64,000 nucleotides of DNA, from the NCBI GenBank assembly GCA_014529385.2, contig CM043968.1:26239013-26303012 (forward strand). Reading direction: 5' to 3'. The DNA comes from Adiantum capillus-veneris. Its lineage: Eukaryota; Streptophyta; Polypodiopsida; Polypodiales; Pteridaceae. The position numbers and the translations under genes were made by a program. A model generated the notes under the pieces. The model was not told the origin of the DNA and did not search any database. It worked only from the letters and a program-made list of their open reading frames with translations. The first letter of the stretch is position 1. Each line of letters starts with the position of its first letter. Below, in pieces: positions 23,223-35,221 of the stretch.

Positions 23223-25310
23223 ACGACAAAAGAGACCCACAAGAAAAAATATGTAGATGCTTTAATGAATTTACTAAAGGAGTTTCATGATGTATGTCCT
23301 GGTGATTTACTAGATGGCTTCTGCCATCTCCGAAAGTAGACCATGGCATCAATGTCACGTAGCTGTCAAAATCTATAAGAAACCCCGCTTATAGATTAAG
23401 CCACTCCAAAGCACAAGTGGTGGAGAAATAGTTAGCCAAATATTTGAGCAAAGGCTTTATTAGGCCTAGTTTTAGTTTGTGGGCATCACATATTCTTTTG
23501 GTAAAGAAGAAGGACAAATCTATACAGATGTGCATAGAATATAGGGCTCTTAATCAAAAAACAATTAAGAAAAATACCCGATGTTTCATATGAATGAGTT
23601 GTTTGATCAACTCTTTGGGTCAAAGTAATTTTTTTAAATTGACCTAAGAACTAGTTGTCATCATGTTAGAATTAGACTAGAAGATGCTACAAAGACAACA
23701 TTTAGGACATGTTTTGGGCATTTTGGGTTCTTGGTTATGCCATTTGGGCTAACCATTGCACCATTGACATTCATGACACTGATGGACATCATTTTACATC
23801 CATACTTAGGAAATTCATTCTAGTTTTCCTAAATAATATACTAGTCTATGGTAAATCTTGAAAAGAACACTTAGAACATTTGCATCTCTAGTGTTCGGTT
23901 GTTGAGAAAAAATAAATTAATTGTGAAGAAGAGCAAATGTAACTTCTTTGAGATTGAGATTCATTAACTTGGTCACATCATATCCACAAAGAAAATGCAT
24001 ATGGAACTTGAGAAAGTGGAAGCTATTCTCAGGTGGCCAACACCAAAACATATTGAAGAACTACAGACTTTTCTTGGTATGTTGGGCTTTTACCGACAAT
24101 AGATAAAGGACTATGTGAAGATGTTTCCCATTAACAAAGTACTTGAGGTTAAAATTAAGAACATAAGTTTAGTGGAAGCCCCATACAAAAGCTTTGAAAA
24201 GCTTAAGGTGGCTATAACAATTGCACCTATATTGACTATAGTGGATCCAAATGAGTCATTTGTGTTGGAAAAAGATGCAAGTAATGAGGCCGCATGAGCC
24301 ATACTTATGCAAAGGAGATGCTCCATTGCATTCGAAAGAAAATTTTTAGATTGTGCCAGCATAACTACTCGGCCTATGAACAAGAGTTACTGGCTACACT
24401 ACGTGCACTAAAAAAGTGAACACACTATTTATATGGTGCCACTTTTGAAGTCTAGATGGATCATGAAAGTAGGAAATGGCTTTCAACTCAAAATGAATTG
24501 AAGAGTAGAAAAGATGGGTGGGCCAAGATCCTACATAAGTTTGACCTTCAAGTACATTACCAGAGAAGTAAATATAACGTATTGGCAGATGCACTTAGTT
24601 GCATGCCATAGATTAATGAATTAAGCTTCACAATCTTCAAGAGTGAGTTCTTGGAATCACTATGAGGCTTATGTGAGCATGATCCATCCCTTACAGAGGT
24701 CTGGCACATTGTACATGATCGTACTACTTCACAAACACGACCACCTTCCTCGTGGCACGTAGTGCTAGACCAGAGAGATAAGCCTTAGGTGCGAAGAGTA
24801 GGGAAGTGAGAGTAAGTACAATGGAGAGATTAACCAAGAGTTTTAGGTGTATTTTGGGGCCGAAGATCTTTGACGTAGACCCATCATCACCTTTAATAGC
24901 TTCGGCTTCAAAAAGGGGTGATAAAGTTCAACAGGGGGACAAGTATGCTAACTACTCCATTAACAATGGGTACTTACTCTACAAGGGTAGAGTGTGCTTA
25001 CCAACTATATGGATTTCCTGCAGATATAGTGTTAGATAGAGATACAAAGTTGAATAGTCATTTTTGGAGGGAAGTCTTCAAAACGTTGGATACTACTATG
25101 AGCATGAGTACAATAGATAATCTGCCGTCTAATGGTCAAACCGAAAGTGTTAACCAAATCCTAGAGGATATCTTGTGTTCTTATGTAAGTAAGAAGCAAT
25201 CTAACTAGGAAGAGTACTTACCCATTTTGGAATTTCCTTACAATAGTTCCAAACATGTAGCAACTAGATTTACACTATTCATATTAATGTACATTTTTCA
25301 ACCAAGATCT

Positions 25311-25416
25311 CCTATAGCTATAGTCCTAGAGAAGGAGAAGATTCAATCTGTCAAGGATTTCCTCCTATGGCTATAGGCCTAGAGAAGGAGAATATTCAAT
25401 CTGTCAAGGATTCCCT
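25311..25416 (+). repeat. 53-bp tandem duplication in G4 integrase
   Basis: 25311-25363 and 25364-25416 share the core CTAGAGAAGGAGAA and ATTCAATCTGTCAAGGATT with a few differences. 53 is not a multiple of three, so the duplication shifts the frame. Confidence 0.9.
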
Positions 25417-25932
25417 TGAAGATATGAATGATATGTTGAAAGTAGCAAAGGAGAGCATTCATAGTGCAAAAGATCTTGCTGAGACATATGCTGATAAAGG
25501 ACAAAGGAACTTCGTAAAAGGATTCCTAAAGATTCTTACAAAGTTAAAAACCATGAAAACCAAAAGTGTGATAAAATTTCTCCTAGATAATGTGGTCCCT
25601 TTTAAAGTTCTTAAAGAGATTGGGGACGTAGCATATAAATGTGAGTTCTCAAGTTCACCTTGTCTTCCACATTAGTAAACTGAAGAAATCAGTTCACAAT
25701 CTGGAGAAAGTAGTTCTCTAGAGATTTTGTTTGACTTGATAGAGACACCAACGGTACCGCATGAACTGGAAAGGATTCTAAGGTATCAAGATAGACAAAC
25801 ACATCATAAAGTGTGCCAAGAGGTACATTTCAAGTGGACAAACTTACATGAGGAAGAAAAAACTTGGGAACACCGTAGTGTGATTGCCAAGAGATTTCTC
25901 CATTTTATTCTCAAGGACAAAAACTCTCTATC

Positions 25933-25957
25933 GGGGGGGGGGGGGGGGTGGGGGGGG
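25933..25957 (+). repeat. G4 polypurine tract expanded to a G-run
   Basis: Twenty-four G with a single interrupting T, located exactly where the polypurine tract that primes plus-strand DNA should be, just before the LTR start at 25962. Probably slippage expansion of the original PPT. Confidence 0.75.
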
Positions 25958-25961
25958 CTAA

Positions 25962-26113
25962 TGTCATGTAGCCTATAATGGCTATGTCTTGGTCAATGTT
26001 TGTTTGATCCTTGAGTCAGAAAAGTGGGGCTCAAGAGGAGACCCCCCGATCGTAACGCTCAGGCAGCCAAATCAATGTGGACGATAGGCCACACATCTAT
26101 ATATGGGCCGAGA
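25962..26113 (+). mobile_element. Start of G4 3' LTR, interrupted by copia-1
   Basis: TGTCATGTAG starts the LTR after the G-run. The LTR is cut at 26113 by insertion of copia-1. The last five bases, CGAGA (26109-26113), recur immediately after copia-1 at 61764-61768, so the LTR resumes there. Its right end was not identified. Confidence 0.7.
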
Positions 26114-26336
26114 TGTTGGAAATAGGGTTGCAGTGAAATACACACAGCCTGGAGAAGATGAAGGAAGCTCAAGGCACACAATAGAGTGTAGTATTACTTA
26201 GTGTGAAAGATAAGATAGCCCTAGAGTGATGGGCGTATATAAATGCACGAGGGAAAAAACATCCTAGTGAGGGAAAAAATGCCCCGACGGTCCTAAGTGT
26301 GTTCATACACATCACTACCACATGTTTATGGTAACA
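26114..26336 (-). repeat. copia-1 3' LTR
   Basis: Read on the minus strand it starts TGTTACCAT and ends TTCCAACA, like both copia-2 LTRs. The polypurine tract CTAGGGGAGATT (minus) abuts it at 26337-26348. It contains the TATATA-bearing promoter segment seen in the copia-2 LTRs in degraded form. Confidence 0.88.
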
Positions 26337-26348
26337 AATCTCCCCTAG

Positions 26349-28911
26349 GAGTGATGGAGTCAATGAGAGCAGGCACATAGAGTATAGGGAAGTGCCATGC
26401 CTTGGGGACATGATCAATCTACAAAGGGGAGTAAGCCCAAAGCTTTGCAGAAAGCTTTGAACTTCTCAAGAGACAATGCCTTTGTGAAAAGATCTTCAAG
26501 GTTGTCCTATGTTGGCACATAAGCCAAGTTGATCTCTCTTGTTGAGAGTCTTTCCCTGACATAGCGGTTATGCACCTCAATGTGCTTTATGCAAGCATGA
26601 AAAACTGGGTTTCTCACAACTGCTAATGTGCTTTGATTGTCAGTGTAGATGATGTTGGCAGTGTCCTGTCCAACACCCATAATGCGTCTGAGCCATACAC
26701 ACTCAATTGTAGTTGTGAAGACTGGAAGTGTCCACAATAGGTTGCTTCTTGCTCAACCATGATATGCACGAACTGCCAAGCATGAAACAGAAACCACTTG
26801 TGGACACTCGTATGTCAAAACAACCAACCCAGTTTGAGTGCAAAAAAGCATGTAAATTTGGCAACAATGATCCCCCCTTGGGATAAAACAACCCAACATG
26901 TAAAGTGCCACTCAAGTAGTGAAAGATCTGCTTGACAACCTAACAATCCTTAGACCTTGGGCTATGCATAAATCTGCTAACATGTGAGATTGCAAACTGA
27001 ATATATGGCCTTGTGTTGCATACATAAATAAGGCATCCAACAGCAGTTTGGAAAAGAGTGAGATCGAAAAAATCACCAACATCATGAAGACTTAATTTCA
27101 AACATGTTTCCATGGGAGTGGCAACAAGTTTGCAATCCTGAAGTCGAAACTTACATAGCAATATCTCTATGACACAAGACAATACCACCATTACACTGCT
27201 TAAACTGTATGCCCAAGTAATGATGCAACAACCCCAAATCTTTCATCTTGAAAGTTGCATTCAAATCAGCCTTAAGTTCAAATATATGCCTCATTTGGAC
27301 TAGTGATTAGTAGATCATTCACATATAGAACAAAAATGAGAAATACATCACCCTTGTGCTTGACATACAAGTGCTTTTTGTTGGACTCTTTTACGAAAGT
27401 CTCGTTTAACCGTGTCAGCTTTCTCATACCAAGCACAAGGAGATTGCTTCAATGCATAGAAAGCTTTCTTACATTTACACACTTTATCTTTCTGCCCTTT
27501 AATGACAAAACCATGAGACTGTGTTACATAAACTTCCTCAAATATGTCACCATTCAAGAAAGCAGTAATAATGTCTGATTGATGTACATCCCATCCAAAA
27601 TAGCTGCCAATGCACATAGAAAATGCACAACAGTCATACAAAAAGTGGGAGAAAAAGACTCTTCATAATCTATGCCTTTTTGCTGTGCATAACCCTTTGC
27701 AACAAGTCAAGCCTCATAGCGATAAATCTCCTAGCTTTTATTTCAAATTGTAAACCAGTTTCATATCAATGGACTTTTTGCTAGGAGGCAAATCACATAA
27801 ATTCCATGTGTCATTTTCTATAAGTGCATCATATGCTAATTGCATGGCAGCCATCCAATTTCTTGAATTTTGTGCTTCATCAAAAGACAAAGGTTCCTCA
27901 ACATCACATAAGCTAGACACAGCCAAAGCATAACAATTTGATGCATAAGATAAATGGCAAGAACCTGAACGAGTACGACTAGACAAAGGTGCATTCAATT
28001 TACTGGCATGCATAGTATGCACCAACCATTTTGTCATACCTCTAGAGTGATCATTCTCATCCCTTTCCACATCAAGTACTTCATGTACATCTACATCAGT
28101 AATAGGCTGATTTGTAACATTTTCAAAAAACCCCATATGCTGTACATTTTCCTCATTTGAATTTACATTCAAATTTCCACCACTGAAAAGAGGCAACAAA
28201 CTGTCATAAATGTCCTGTGAGCTTACATTACTCTCTCTAGTACATGACAACAAGGGCTGAACAGAATCTTCCACAAACACAACATCCCGTGAAACCAAGA
28301 TACGTTTTGTTTGCAAATGGTACAGCCTATAACCTTTGCTTTCAACACTATAAACAACAAAAATTCATTTGATAGTCTTATCATTCATTTTTTTGCATTG
28401 CGTCAGTGGCACCAAAGCCTAAGCCAAATAGCCAAAAGTGCGCATGTGATCAATGGAAGGCTTTCTATCATGCCATGCTTCATATGTATTGATAGGTTGC
28501 AAAGCTTTTGTAGGACACATGTTAAGTACATAAGTGGCACGCATGATAGCCTCAAGCCAAAACAAATGTGGCAAATCTTGACTTTTGACCATACATCGTG
28601 CCATTTTCGTAAGTGACTTGTTTTATTCCTCTCAGCAACACCATTTTGTTGAGGTGTATACAACATTGTACATTGGTGTTTTATCCCACGACTAGCAAGA
28701 ACTGCATTAAATTCATGAGAAATATAATCCTCCCCTCGATCAGAACAAAGAGTGCCCATAGTACATTTAGAGAAATTTTCAGCCATAGCCAAAAAAACAT
28801 TGAAGCACATAAACACTTTGAACTTTGCTTTAAGCGGATACACCCATGCATGCCTGGAGTAATCATCAATGAAAGTCACGAAGTAAAGGTAATTGCCCAA
28901 GGATGGAGTTT
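26349..28911 (-). pseudogene. copia-1 pol: integrase, reverse transcriptase, RNase H (broken)
   Basis: Minus-strand pieces: integrase core from TPSLGNYLYFVTFIDDYSRH (28910-28850) through LCSDRGEDY and YTPQQNGVAERN (to about 28600); connecting region 28316-27738; reverse transcriptase with HQSDIITAFLNGDIFEEVYV and KAFYALKQSPCAWYEK (27600-27400); then FQTAVGCLIYVCNTRPYIQF (about 27050), and RNase H with YTDNQSTLAVVRNPVFHA (about 26640). The YVDD box region (about 27310) is disrupted. Frameshifts separate most pieces. The sequence stops at 28911, exactly where G1's LTR starts, within the codons corresponding to M-Q-T-P of copia-2 integrase. Confidence 0.85.
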
Positions 28912-29119
28912 TGTTGCACGTGTCAAAGGCTGGGAGCTTGCATGTGTACTGTGTGCGAGGTTCAAAAGGTTGCAAGCACACAGCTAGACAGTCCTAGCAA
29001 GCTCAAAGAAATAATGGTGTGTCACTCATTGCTCAATGCTTTCGTCAAGAAGGCTCATGTGTTGCAAAGAAGAAGGAGCCGTCGCCGATGCTGCACTCAA
29101 CCGCCAATGCCGCCAGAAT

Positions 29120-29168
<49 letters not shown>

Positions 29169-29492
29169 CATACACACACACACACACACACATACACACG
29201 TGAGCACATGAAGGAGAAGTAGACAAAGATGAAGCAAGAGCACTTCTTAGCTTACACCTCCAAGAATGAGGATTTTTAGGTCAAATGGACCTTTTATAAA
29301 AGCTTGACCCATTCACACATGGGCACCCACAATGTCCGATCGTTGTAAAACTACTATAAAAATAAGATAAGTGGTGTGCCTCTCATCGGCGATCACCTAC
29401 ACACCTATTGGACCAACAAGCCGATCCATGACTTGTTCAAATAAATAATAAGGCGTCCGTCGAAGGTGATAGGGTGTCCTTGAGGGTTAACA
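28912..29492 (-). repeat. G1 left (3') LTR, copy A
   Basis: 581 bp, TG..CA ends (TGTTGCACG at 28912, GGGTTAACA at 29492). It matches copy B at 49260-49459 plus 60460-60870 along its length, including the compound (CT)n(CA)n at 29119-29203. Read on the minus strand, a TATAAAAGG box (about 29289-29297) is a likely LTR promoter. The purine tract AGGAAGAGGGGCA follows at 29493 on the minus strand, identifying this as the 3' LTR of a minus-strand element. Confidence 0.85.
29119..29203. repeat. Compound (CT)n(CA)n in G1 LTR A
   Basis: About 23 CT units, ATCATA, then about 13 CA units. LTR B carries CT then CA tracts at the equivalent site, so the repeat is part of the family's LTR and not a random local expansion. 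Confidence 0.92.
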
Positions 29493-29509
29493 TGCCCCTC
29501 TTCCTAATG
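29493..29509 (-). promoter_or_regulatory. G1 polypurine tract
   Basis: Minus strand ATTAGGAAGAGGGGCA immediately precedes the LTR start TGTTAACCC. This is the standard plus-strand priming site and fixes the element's orientation. Confidence 0.8.
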
Positions 29510-30198
29510 TAGATTCCATCCTCGAAATCTATTGAGATGAAGCCCATTCGTCGAGGTGGAAGAGCATCCAAGATTGAATGTCCTTAGCCTTTTTCATGAT
29601 CGCAAAATCAACCAAAATTGGCACAGTAATTGCATTCTCATATACATTTAAAAAGCATATGCAATTATAGGCACACAAATTGATTGGTACCATAATATTA
29701 AACAATTTGTTAGCAATAAAACATTAAACTATAATGTAATCAAACACATAAGGAGTTGTAAAGGTCAAAAAATAAACAAGTCTGGGGTCGCTAATTTAAC
29801 GGTAGAAATGCACTAGAGGTCAACTATTAATACCATGGGCAAGCCTCTCAAATCTCTCTGGTCAATTAAGCTGTTTAATCATGAGAGCCAAGTATTTCAT
29901 GTCCAAGGGCTGACTCAGAGGCTATACCTAGAAGACCTTGTAGTTAAGCTACGATAAAAGGAATTGCTCATGAAATCATCACCTAAATTTTTTCCTTTTC
30001 TTTGACCCCCAAAGTTTTTTCACATTAATTCAATTTGATGTGTGTGCTTATTTTGTATGCCTTGGGCTTTTTGCTTTTCAAGGAAAAGCGCCCACAACAT
30101 TGGGAACCTCTAGGGCTCTAGTACCATAGGCAATACATGTGATTGAAGTATCAAATCAAGCTGAGAATTCTCTTCCAGCTATAATAGCCTTGGGCTTC

Positions 30199-30900
30199 CT
30201 ATAGTTGTTTAGGAATCCAACGTAACATTTTCTTACCTTTCTGAGAGCGAGTGGGGTGTCTCTTACAAGGCTTTTGTTTTTTAACATAAAAAATTATCAC
30301 TAAAGAAGCTTTATGGACCCATTTGTACGTTTTCTTAGTTATATTACGATGGGTCTTGTGTGTCTCATTTTTTGTTTTGACTACAGAAGTTGAAGCTCTA
30401 GAGAGTTGGGCTATAGGGACATATGGTTCAACCTTCTGGACATGCACTATTTTGTGTTTTATATCCTTATGAGGTAATATCTTAGGGACTATGGCTTGCA
30501 TGGCAGGGCTAAGATTTGGTTTTTGCGTTGTGACACTCCCAGTCCCCAATCAATAGTGCCTTTGGTCGCTATCATCCACGTGTGTCCTAGGTTTATATTA
30601 TCTTCCATATCTCCAACAAGCATGACCAAAAAGTCTTGATCTACAACCCCATTTTCATAACTGACAGAAGTATGCCAGATTCCAAAAACCATAGTTCTTT
30701 TCTTGTTGACACCCTTGACATGGATAGTACTCTCAGATAGAGATGGCTTTCCTAGCTGACGCCACACCCCATATGACAACAGATTATATTTAGCACCCGT
30801 GTCCAATAAGCACTTTCCCATAGGTGCTATTTAGCTCAATAGGGTATCGTAGAGGTGTGTCGGAGTCCAACCAATCATTCTCTATTTCAACGTGAAATGC
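30199..30900 (-). pseudogene. Second retropepsin-like ORF downstream of G1 integrase
   Basis: The minus-strand ORF 30821-30489 has CLLDTGAKYNLLSYGVWRQL, a D-T-G-A catalytic motif in normal retropepsin context, followed about 60 residues later by INLGHTWMIATKGTIDW, which corresponds to the conserved ILG..W....ID segment. It lies after the integrase C-terminus, in the 3' part of the element, while a separate protease sits in the normal place before RT (34785-35095). Preceding codons in a neighbouring frame (DWLDSDTPLRYPIELN) suggest a frameshift at the start. A Lys-rich frame (30549-30199) follows. It may be a captured aspartic protease or a 3' accessory ORF; no function beyond the fold is claimed. 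Confidence 0.65.
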
Positions 30901-30967
30901 ATGTGTAACTCCAAGGTTGGCCTCTCGTTTGGCGTCTTATGCGTTGTTGCCGCTCCTTAGCCTCATC

Positions 30968-32267
30968 TTAAGCTTGTATCTTCTTCAATTCTGCTTGTGC
31001 CTTGACTGCCTTTTTTTTATGGATGGCACGTAGCTCTTCTTGGCTTAAAGGATCATAATATCTTTTAAATTTTTTCCCATTGAGGAATCCAATGGTTTCA
31101 ACTCCATAAAGAATTTCCACACAAATGGTACCTTGTGGGGTGATTTTGCATACTCTATATGGTCCTTTTCCCACATATTTCAACTTTCTTTTTGTTACGC
31201 AAATCCATACATAAGGACTATATCACCAACATTGATATCTTTGTTCTTTAGATGATGGTCAAACCATTTTTTTATCCTATCTTTCTCCACATATGCATTT
31301 TGCATAGCCAATTTCCCTTTTTCATCTAACCTCTCAAGGATATATAAACGCTCAACTAAAGGGTACCATCCCAACCTTCTTGTGAAGCTATCGTAGACTA
31401 GGAATTACAAACTTCCATGGCATAACTGCTTCTTTGGCCATATACCATTTTGAATGGTGTACAATTAATAGCCACTTTGTAAGAAGTACGGTAAGCCCAT
31501 AGAGATGATGTCAGCTTCAAATCCCAATCTGTGCGATGAACTTCTACTTTTTGGTCAAGATAAAAATTAAGGTCTTGTTAGTACTCTCAGATTGGCCATT
31601 TTCTTGTGGATAATAAGGCATGGACTTATGGTGGGCTATCATGAAGTTTGTCGTGAGTTCCTTTATCACTCCATTTATAAATGAGTACCATTGTCACTCA
31701 CAATCTCAAAGGGACAACCAAATCTTGTGATAATGTTCTCAAAGAGAAACTTGGCAATTGACCTTGGATCAGCCTTGTGTGTTGCCCTTGCTTCCGTCAA
31801 CTTTGTCACATAGTCAATGGCAACAATTATATATAGAGATTGAGTGTTATGAGCTGTCGGACTAATTGGGCCTACAAAGTCTAAACCCCATTTTTCAAAT
31901 GGTTGAGTCACTTTAACAGGATGTAAGGGCATCTTATCCTTTCGTTGTGTGATCTTGTAATGTTGGCATTCATCACACTCGATGCATCTTTGAATAAGAT
32001 AGGCCACTAATAGTCTGATTGCAACACCTTTCTAGCAGTTAGTTCCCTTGCGAAATGTCCTCCGGCCATGTGGGCTTCTTGCAGTATGTATAAATACTCA
32101 TCCTCACAAGCACAAGGTCTAAGAATATTGTCCTTCCCTAGGTTGTAGAGAGTTCTTGCAATTAGAGAATAAGGTTCACATTCTTTTAACACTTTTTGAG
32201 CTATATCCTTACGAAGCTCCTTGGGTGGAAAATCGTTAACTAAATAGTTCACAATCTTCTCACTCAT
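30968..32267 (-). pseudogene. G1 integrase (Ty3/Gypsy)
   Basis: The zinc-binding part has EAHMAGGHFARELTARKVL then CIECDECQ (HHCC). The core has GLDFVGPISP (first Asp) and IVSDNGTH (second Asp), with PYYPQENGQSESTNKTL giving the Glu near 31600. The C-terminal region 31183-30968 has VGKGPYRVCKITPQGTICVE and GFLNGKKFKRYYD. Frameshifts separate the core (to 31675) from the C-terminus. All three catalytic residues are readable, but the protein cannot be made as one chain. Confidence 0.85.
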
Positions 32268-33920
32268 TTAGGCATGGTCTCGACTAAGAATAGGGAAGTA
32301 TCGGACAATTCATCATCAATTCTAGTAGGGGATTCACCATTGGGTATGTGAGACAAATGATCCGCCATGACATGTCTTTTACCAGGTTTCACCACAACAG
32401 TAAAATGAAACTCAAGAAGAATTAACAAACATCATGTAATTATTCCCGTGAAATGAGGTTTATTTACTAGATACAAGAATGCTTGATGATCAACATAGAA
32501 AACAAACTTGTTGGCAAGAAGGTAGTAGCAAAATTTTATCACTACGTAAATCATAGCTAAACCTTCCCTCTCTGTAGTGGTGTAGTTTCTTTCAGCATCA
32601 TTTAATTGACGACTTGCAAAGCTAATGGGATAGTCCTATTTATGTTCTCTTGGTTGAGCTAGAACACACCCAATAGCAAAGTTTGATGCATCAATATGCA
32701 CATGGAAATTTACATTCCAATCGGGAACTCATAAAATGGTAGTGCTTGTCAAGGTCTTTTTCAATGACTCATAAGCATGGCACACTCTGCGGTGTAGTGG
32801 AGCTCAATAAGAAGTTTGTACAATGGACAAGCTATCTCGGTAAAGTTTAAAATAAACCACCAGTAATAACCAACATGGCCCATGAACCTTTGAACTCCTT
32901 TATAGTTTGTAGGAGGTGGAAAATCAGCAATGGCTTTAATTTTTCTCTCATCTGTGGAAATTCCATTTTTGGACACTATATGCCATAAAATGACTCCAGG
33001 TTTAAGGAGATGCAAAATAATATGCACTTCTCAAACACTTTTTGTAAACATGCTAGATGTTCTTTCCAAGAGGAATAAACACAAAGGTCATCTAAGAAAG
33101 CTTCACAAAACTCCCTCAGAAATTCTCTAAAAGCAGTGTTTATGAATCTTTAGAAGGTAGCAGGAGTATTGGTTAAGCTAAAATCCATAACACGAAATGC
33201 GAACACTCCAAATTCGGATATAAAAGCCGTTTTAGCTTGGTCCTCTAGTGAAATTGTGATTTGATTGTATCCAGAGTACCCATCTAAAAAGCTATAAGCT
33301 TCCTTTCTTGCAACTCTTTCAAGCACATATTCTGAATATGGCAAGGGGTAATGGTCCCTCCTAGTGGTGGCATTGACCTTCTTGAGATCCACGCACACTT
33401 TGAGTTTCTTATTCTTTTTTGGCACAATAAATATTGGAGACACCTATTCTGAATGCTCAATAGGGTATATGAATCCCAATTTGACAAGCTTTTCAATCTC
33501 TTCTTGAACAATTTTTATATACTTAGGATTCATTGGGTAGGGTTGTTGATGGACTGGTTTAGCCATGCTATTCATGGGAATTGTGTATTGCACCAAGGAA
33601 GATGGAACATCCTTCATATCATGATATGTCCAAGAAAATATATCCTTGAATTCCTTGAGAAGTTCTTTAAGTACATACTCCTCAGTCTCTATTAGATCTT
33701 GGGCAATGAAGATAGGTTTGGACTCCTCACCTGGGTTTGCTAACTCTATTTCCTTAACTATCACTGGACCATCATAGACTCCATTACTTCCATCGATAGG
33801 TGTTCTCTGGGTCTTTGTATACACAACCTTATGTTCCTTTGTGGTATAGGATTTGAAATGATCAGGTGGGTGTAAGTCCGTGGGGTCTTGTTGCTCTATG
33901 GACTGTGATTTCTCTTCCAC
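32268..33920 (-). pseudogene. G1 reverse transcriptase and RNase H
   Basis: 33920-33444 is the pre-RT and early RT segment (YTIPMNSMAKPVHQQPYPMN; IEKLVKLGFIYPIEHSE). An in-frame TAG at 33444 stands where Gypsy RTs have Trp. RT continues with IFIVPKKNKKLKVCVDLKKV and FLDGYSGYNQITI (33430-33270), then FLDDLCVYS near 33085 with both catalytic Asp intact. HIVSKNGISTDERKIKAI follows at about 32970. RNase H has YDASNFAIGCVLAQP-like, TTEREGLAMIY and FYVDHQAFLYLVNK (32690-32460) and ends HVMADHLSHIP (about 32360). Frameshifts lie near 33030 and 32760. Confidence 0.85.
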
Positions 33921-34108
33921 TTCCTTTTATTGTTGAGCTAACTCTCAATTTTGTTGTCTCCTTACAGTACGGCTCAACTTTGGCTTCTCCATAGCCTCTC
34001 ACTGTGCAATGTCAATGGGTTGTGGACTGCACCATATGACACTTTAAGGTATTCATCCCAATTATCTAGCAGCTTACAATGAGCATCACATGCCCCTATA
34101 TAATTAAG

Positions 34109-34510
34109 TCATTCTACGATAGATTTCTTTTCGTTTATTCTAGCACGCACATTTTCTCGATATCGTCGTCTCTTATATCTCTTACCCTTCTTGTCTAACT
34201 TTCGATTACGACTGATCTCTAGTGAAGAGTCACTAAATGAATTGATACTTGTGTCTTTTGCTCTCCTAGATAGATTGCCATCTAGGGTACCACTGGGCCT
34301 TGAATGGTTTGTCTCCACATTTGCACCAAGATTTAACTCAAAGTCTTCGTCCTTAGAGTCGATTTTAATTGATGATTCCAACTCCAAATTGTGTGGGATA
34401 TAGTCTTTTGAGACGCTACTGGTTCCAATGCCAGTCAGGCCTTCATCTTGTAGGTCATCAGAAGCTATATGCATTGCTCCTATCATATTTAAGGGTACGA
34501 GTTGTGGCAT
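34109..34510 (-). pseudogene. G1 polyprotein linker, basic-rich
   Basis: Open minus-strand frame between protease and reverse transcriptase with an acidic first half and a strongly basic end (RNRKLDKKGKRYKRRRYREN). It has no recognised domain. Its position suggests a polyprotein linker, possibly nucleic-acid binding or a localisation signal. Confidence 0.5.
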
Positions 34511-34784
34511 TTTATCCCCCTCAAGTGTTACCCAGGTCGTCCCTCCAAGTGTATATGCTTGCTACTAGGTGGACCCAATCCACATTGTCAGACTTAGTCA
34601 TCTGAGGTAGAACATCCATATAAGAAGAATCTTTTTCAACATCAGTGTCCATTTTACACGTGTAATAATACTGCAATGGGACCGAGTGAATTGTGGTGTC
34701 GGATTTATGATCAATTATACATCTATTTCCTAGAGGATGTGACCGACCAGTTACAAGATCAACTCGAATGACAGAGTCTTGGAA

Positions 34785-35095
34785 CTACAAGTAGACATGG
34801 TTTTTAGACCAATCATGCACCATTTTTGCTTCCCTCATGAAAGGACGTCCTAAGATCATCTCAGATGACATAGTGTGCTTGGAAAAATCCATAACAATGA
34901 AGTTACTCCTTATTTTGTGTCCAAAGACCTTCATATTGAGATCTTCTAGCATCCCAATAGGTTTAATAATAGTCCCATTGGTCATCTTTACTACTATGTT
35001 TGTAGTCCCAAGGTGAGGTCCCAGCAATTTTTAGTCACAATACTAACCCCAGCGCCACTACCAAGGATGTCCTCCAGAGTTAATCCCTTGGTAGT
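34785..35095 (-). pseudogene. G1 retropepsin in the normal pre-RT position
   Basis: Minus strand reads LEDILGSGAGVSIVTKN .. GTIIKPIGMLEDLNMKVFGH .. MILGRPFMREAKMVHDW. The layout is that of Gypsy protease, with the ILGRPF segment clear. The catalytic Asp expected in the ILD(G/S)GAG motif is Gly (a GAT-to-GGT type change), and an in-frame stop precedes 35027. By itself this copy would be inactive. Confidence 0.7.
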
Positions 35096-35221
35096 GGTAT
35101 GGCCACATTGGATTCGTTTCCTTCGAAGTATTGTCCAAACTTGTTAACATGTATTTCAACAACAGAGTTCTCATCTAGGTCGAGTTGTGGATCTAAGTGT
35201 TCCTCCTCCATTGGCATCTCT

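Larger units (their letters stand above)
23223..25980 (+). pseudogene. Chromodomain Ty3/Gypsy pol, 5'-truncated and decayed (G4)
   Basis: Begins in the region just before reverse transcriptase. KGFIRPSFSLWASHILLVKK and CIEYRALNQKTI (about 23450-23570) are typical Gypsy RT motifs. LVMPFGLTIAPLTF follows at about 23735, then FLNNILVYG (about 23825), where both catalytic Asp of the FLDD box have become Asn by G-to-A changes. RNase H shows EKDASNEAA (24270). The integrase jumps from YKGRVCLP to FPADIVLDRDTKLNSHFW near 25005, so the zinc-binding HHCC part and first catalytic Asp are deleted. A chromodomain-like end follows (LERILRYQDRQTHHKV .. VHFKWTNLHEEEKTWE, 25767-25870). The G-run and TGTCATG start of the 3' LTR complete the element. 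Confidence 0.82.
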
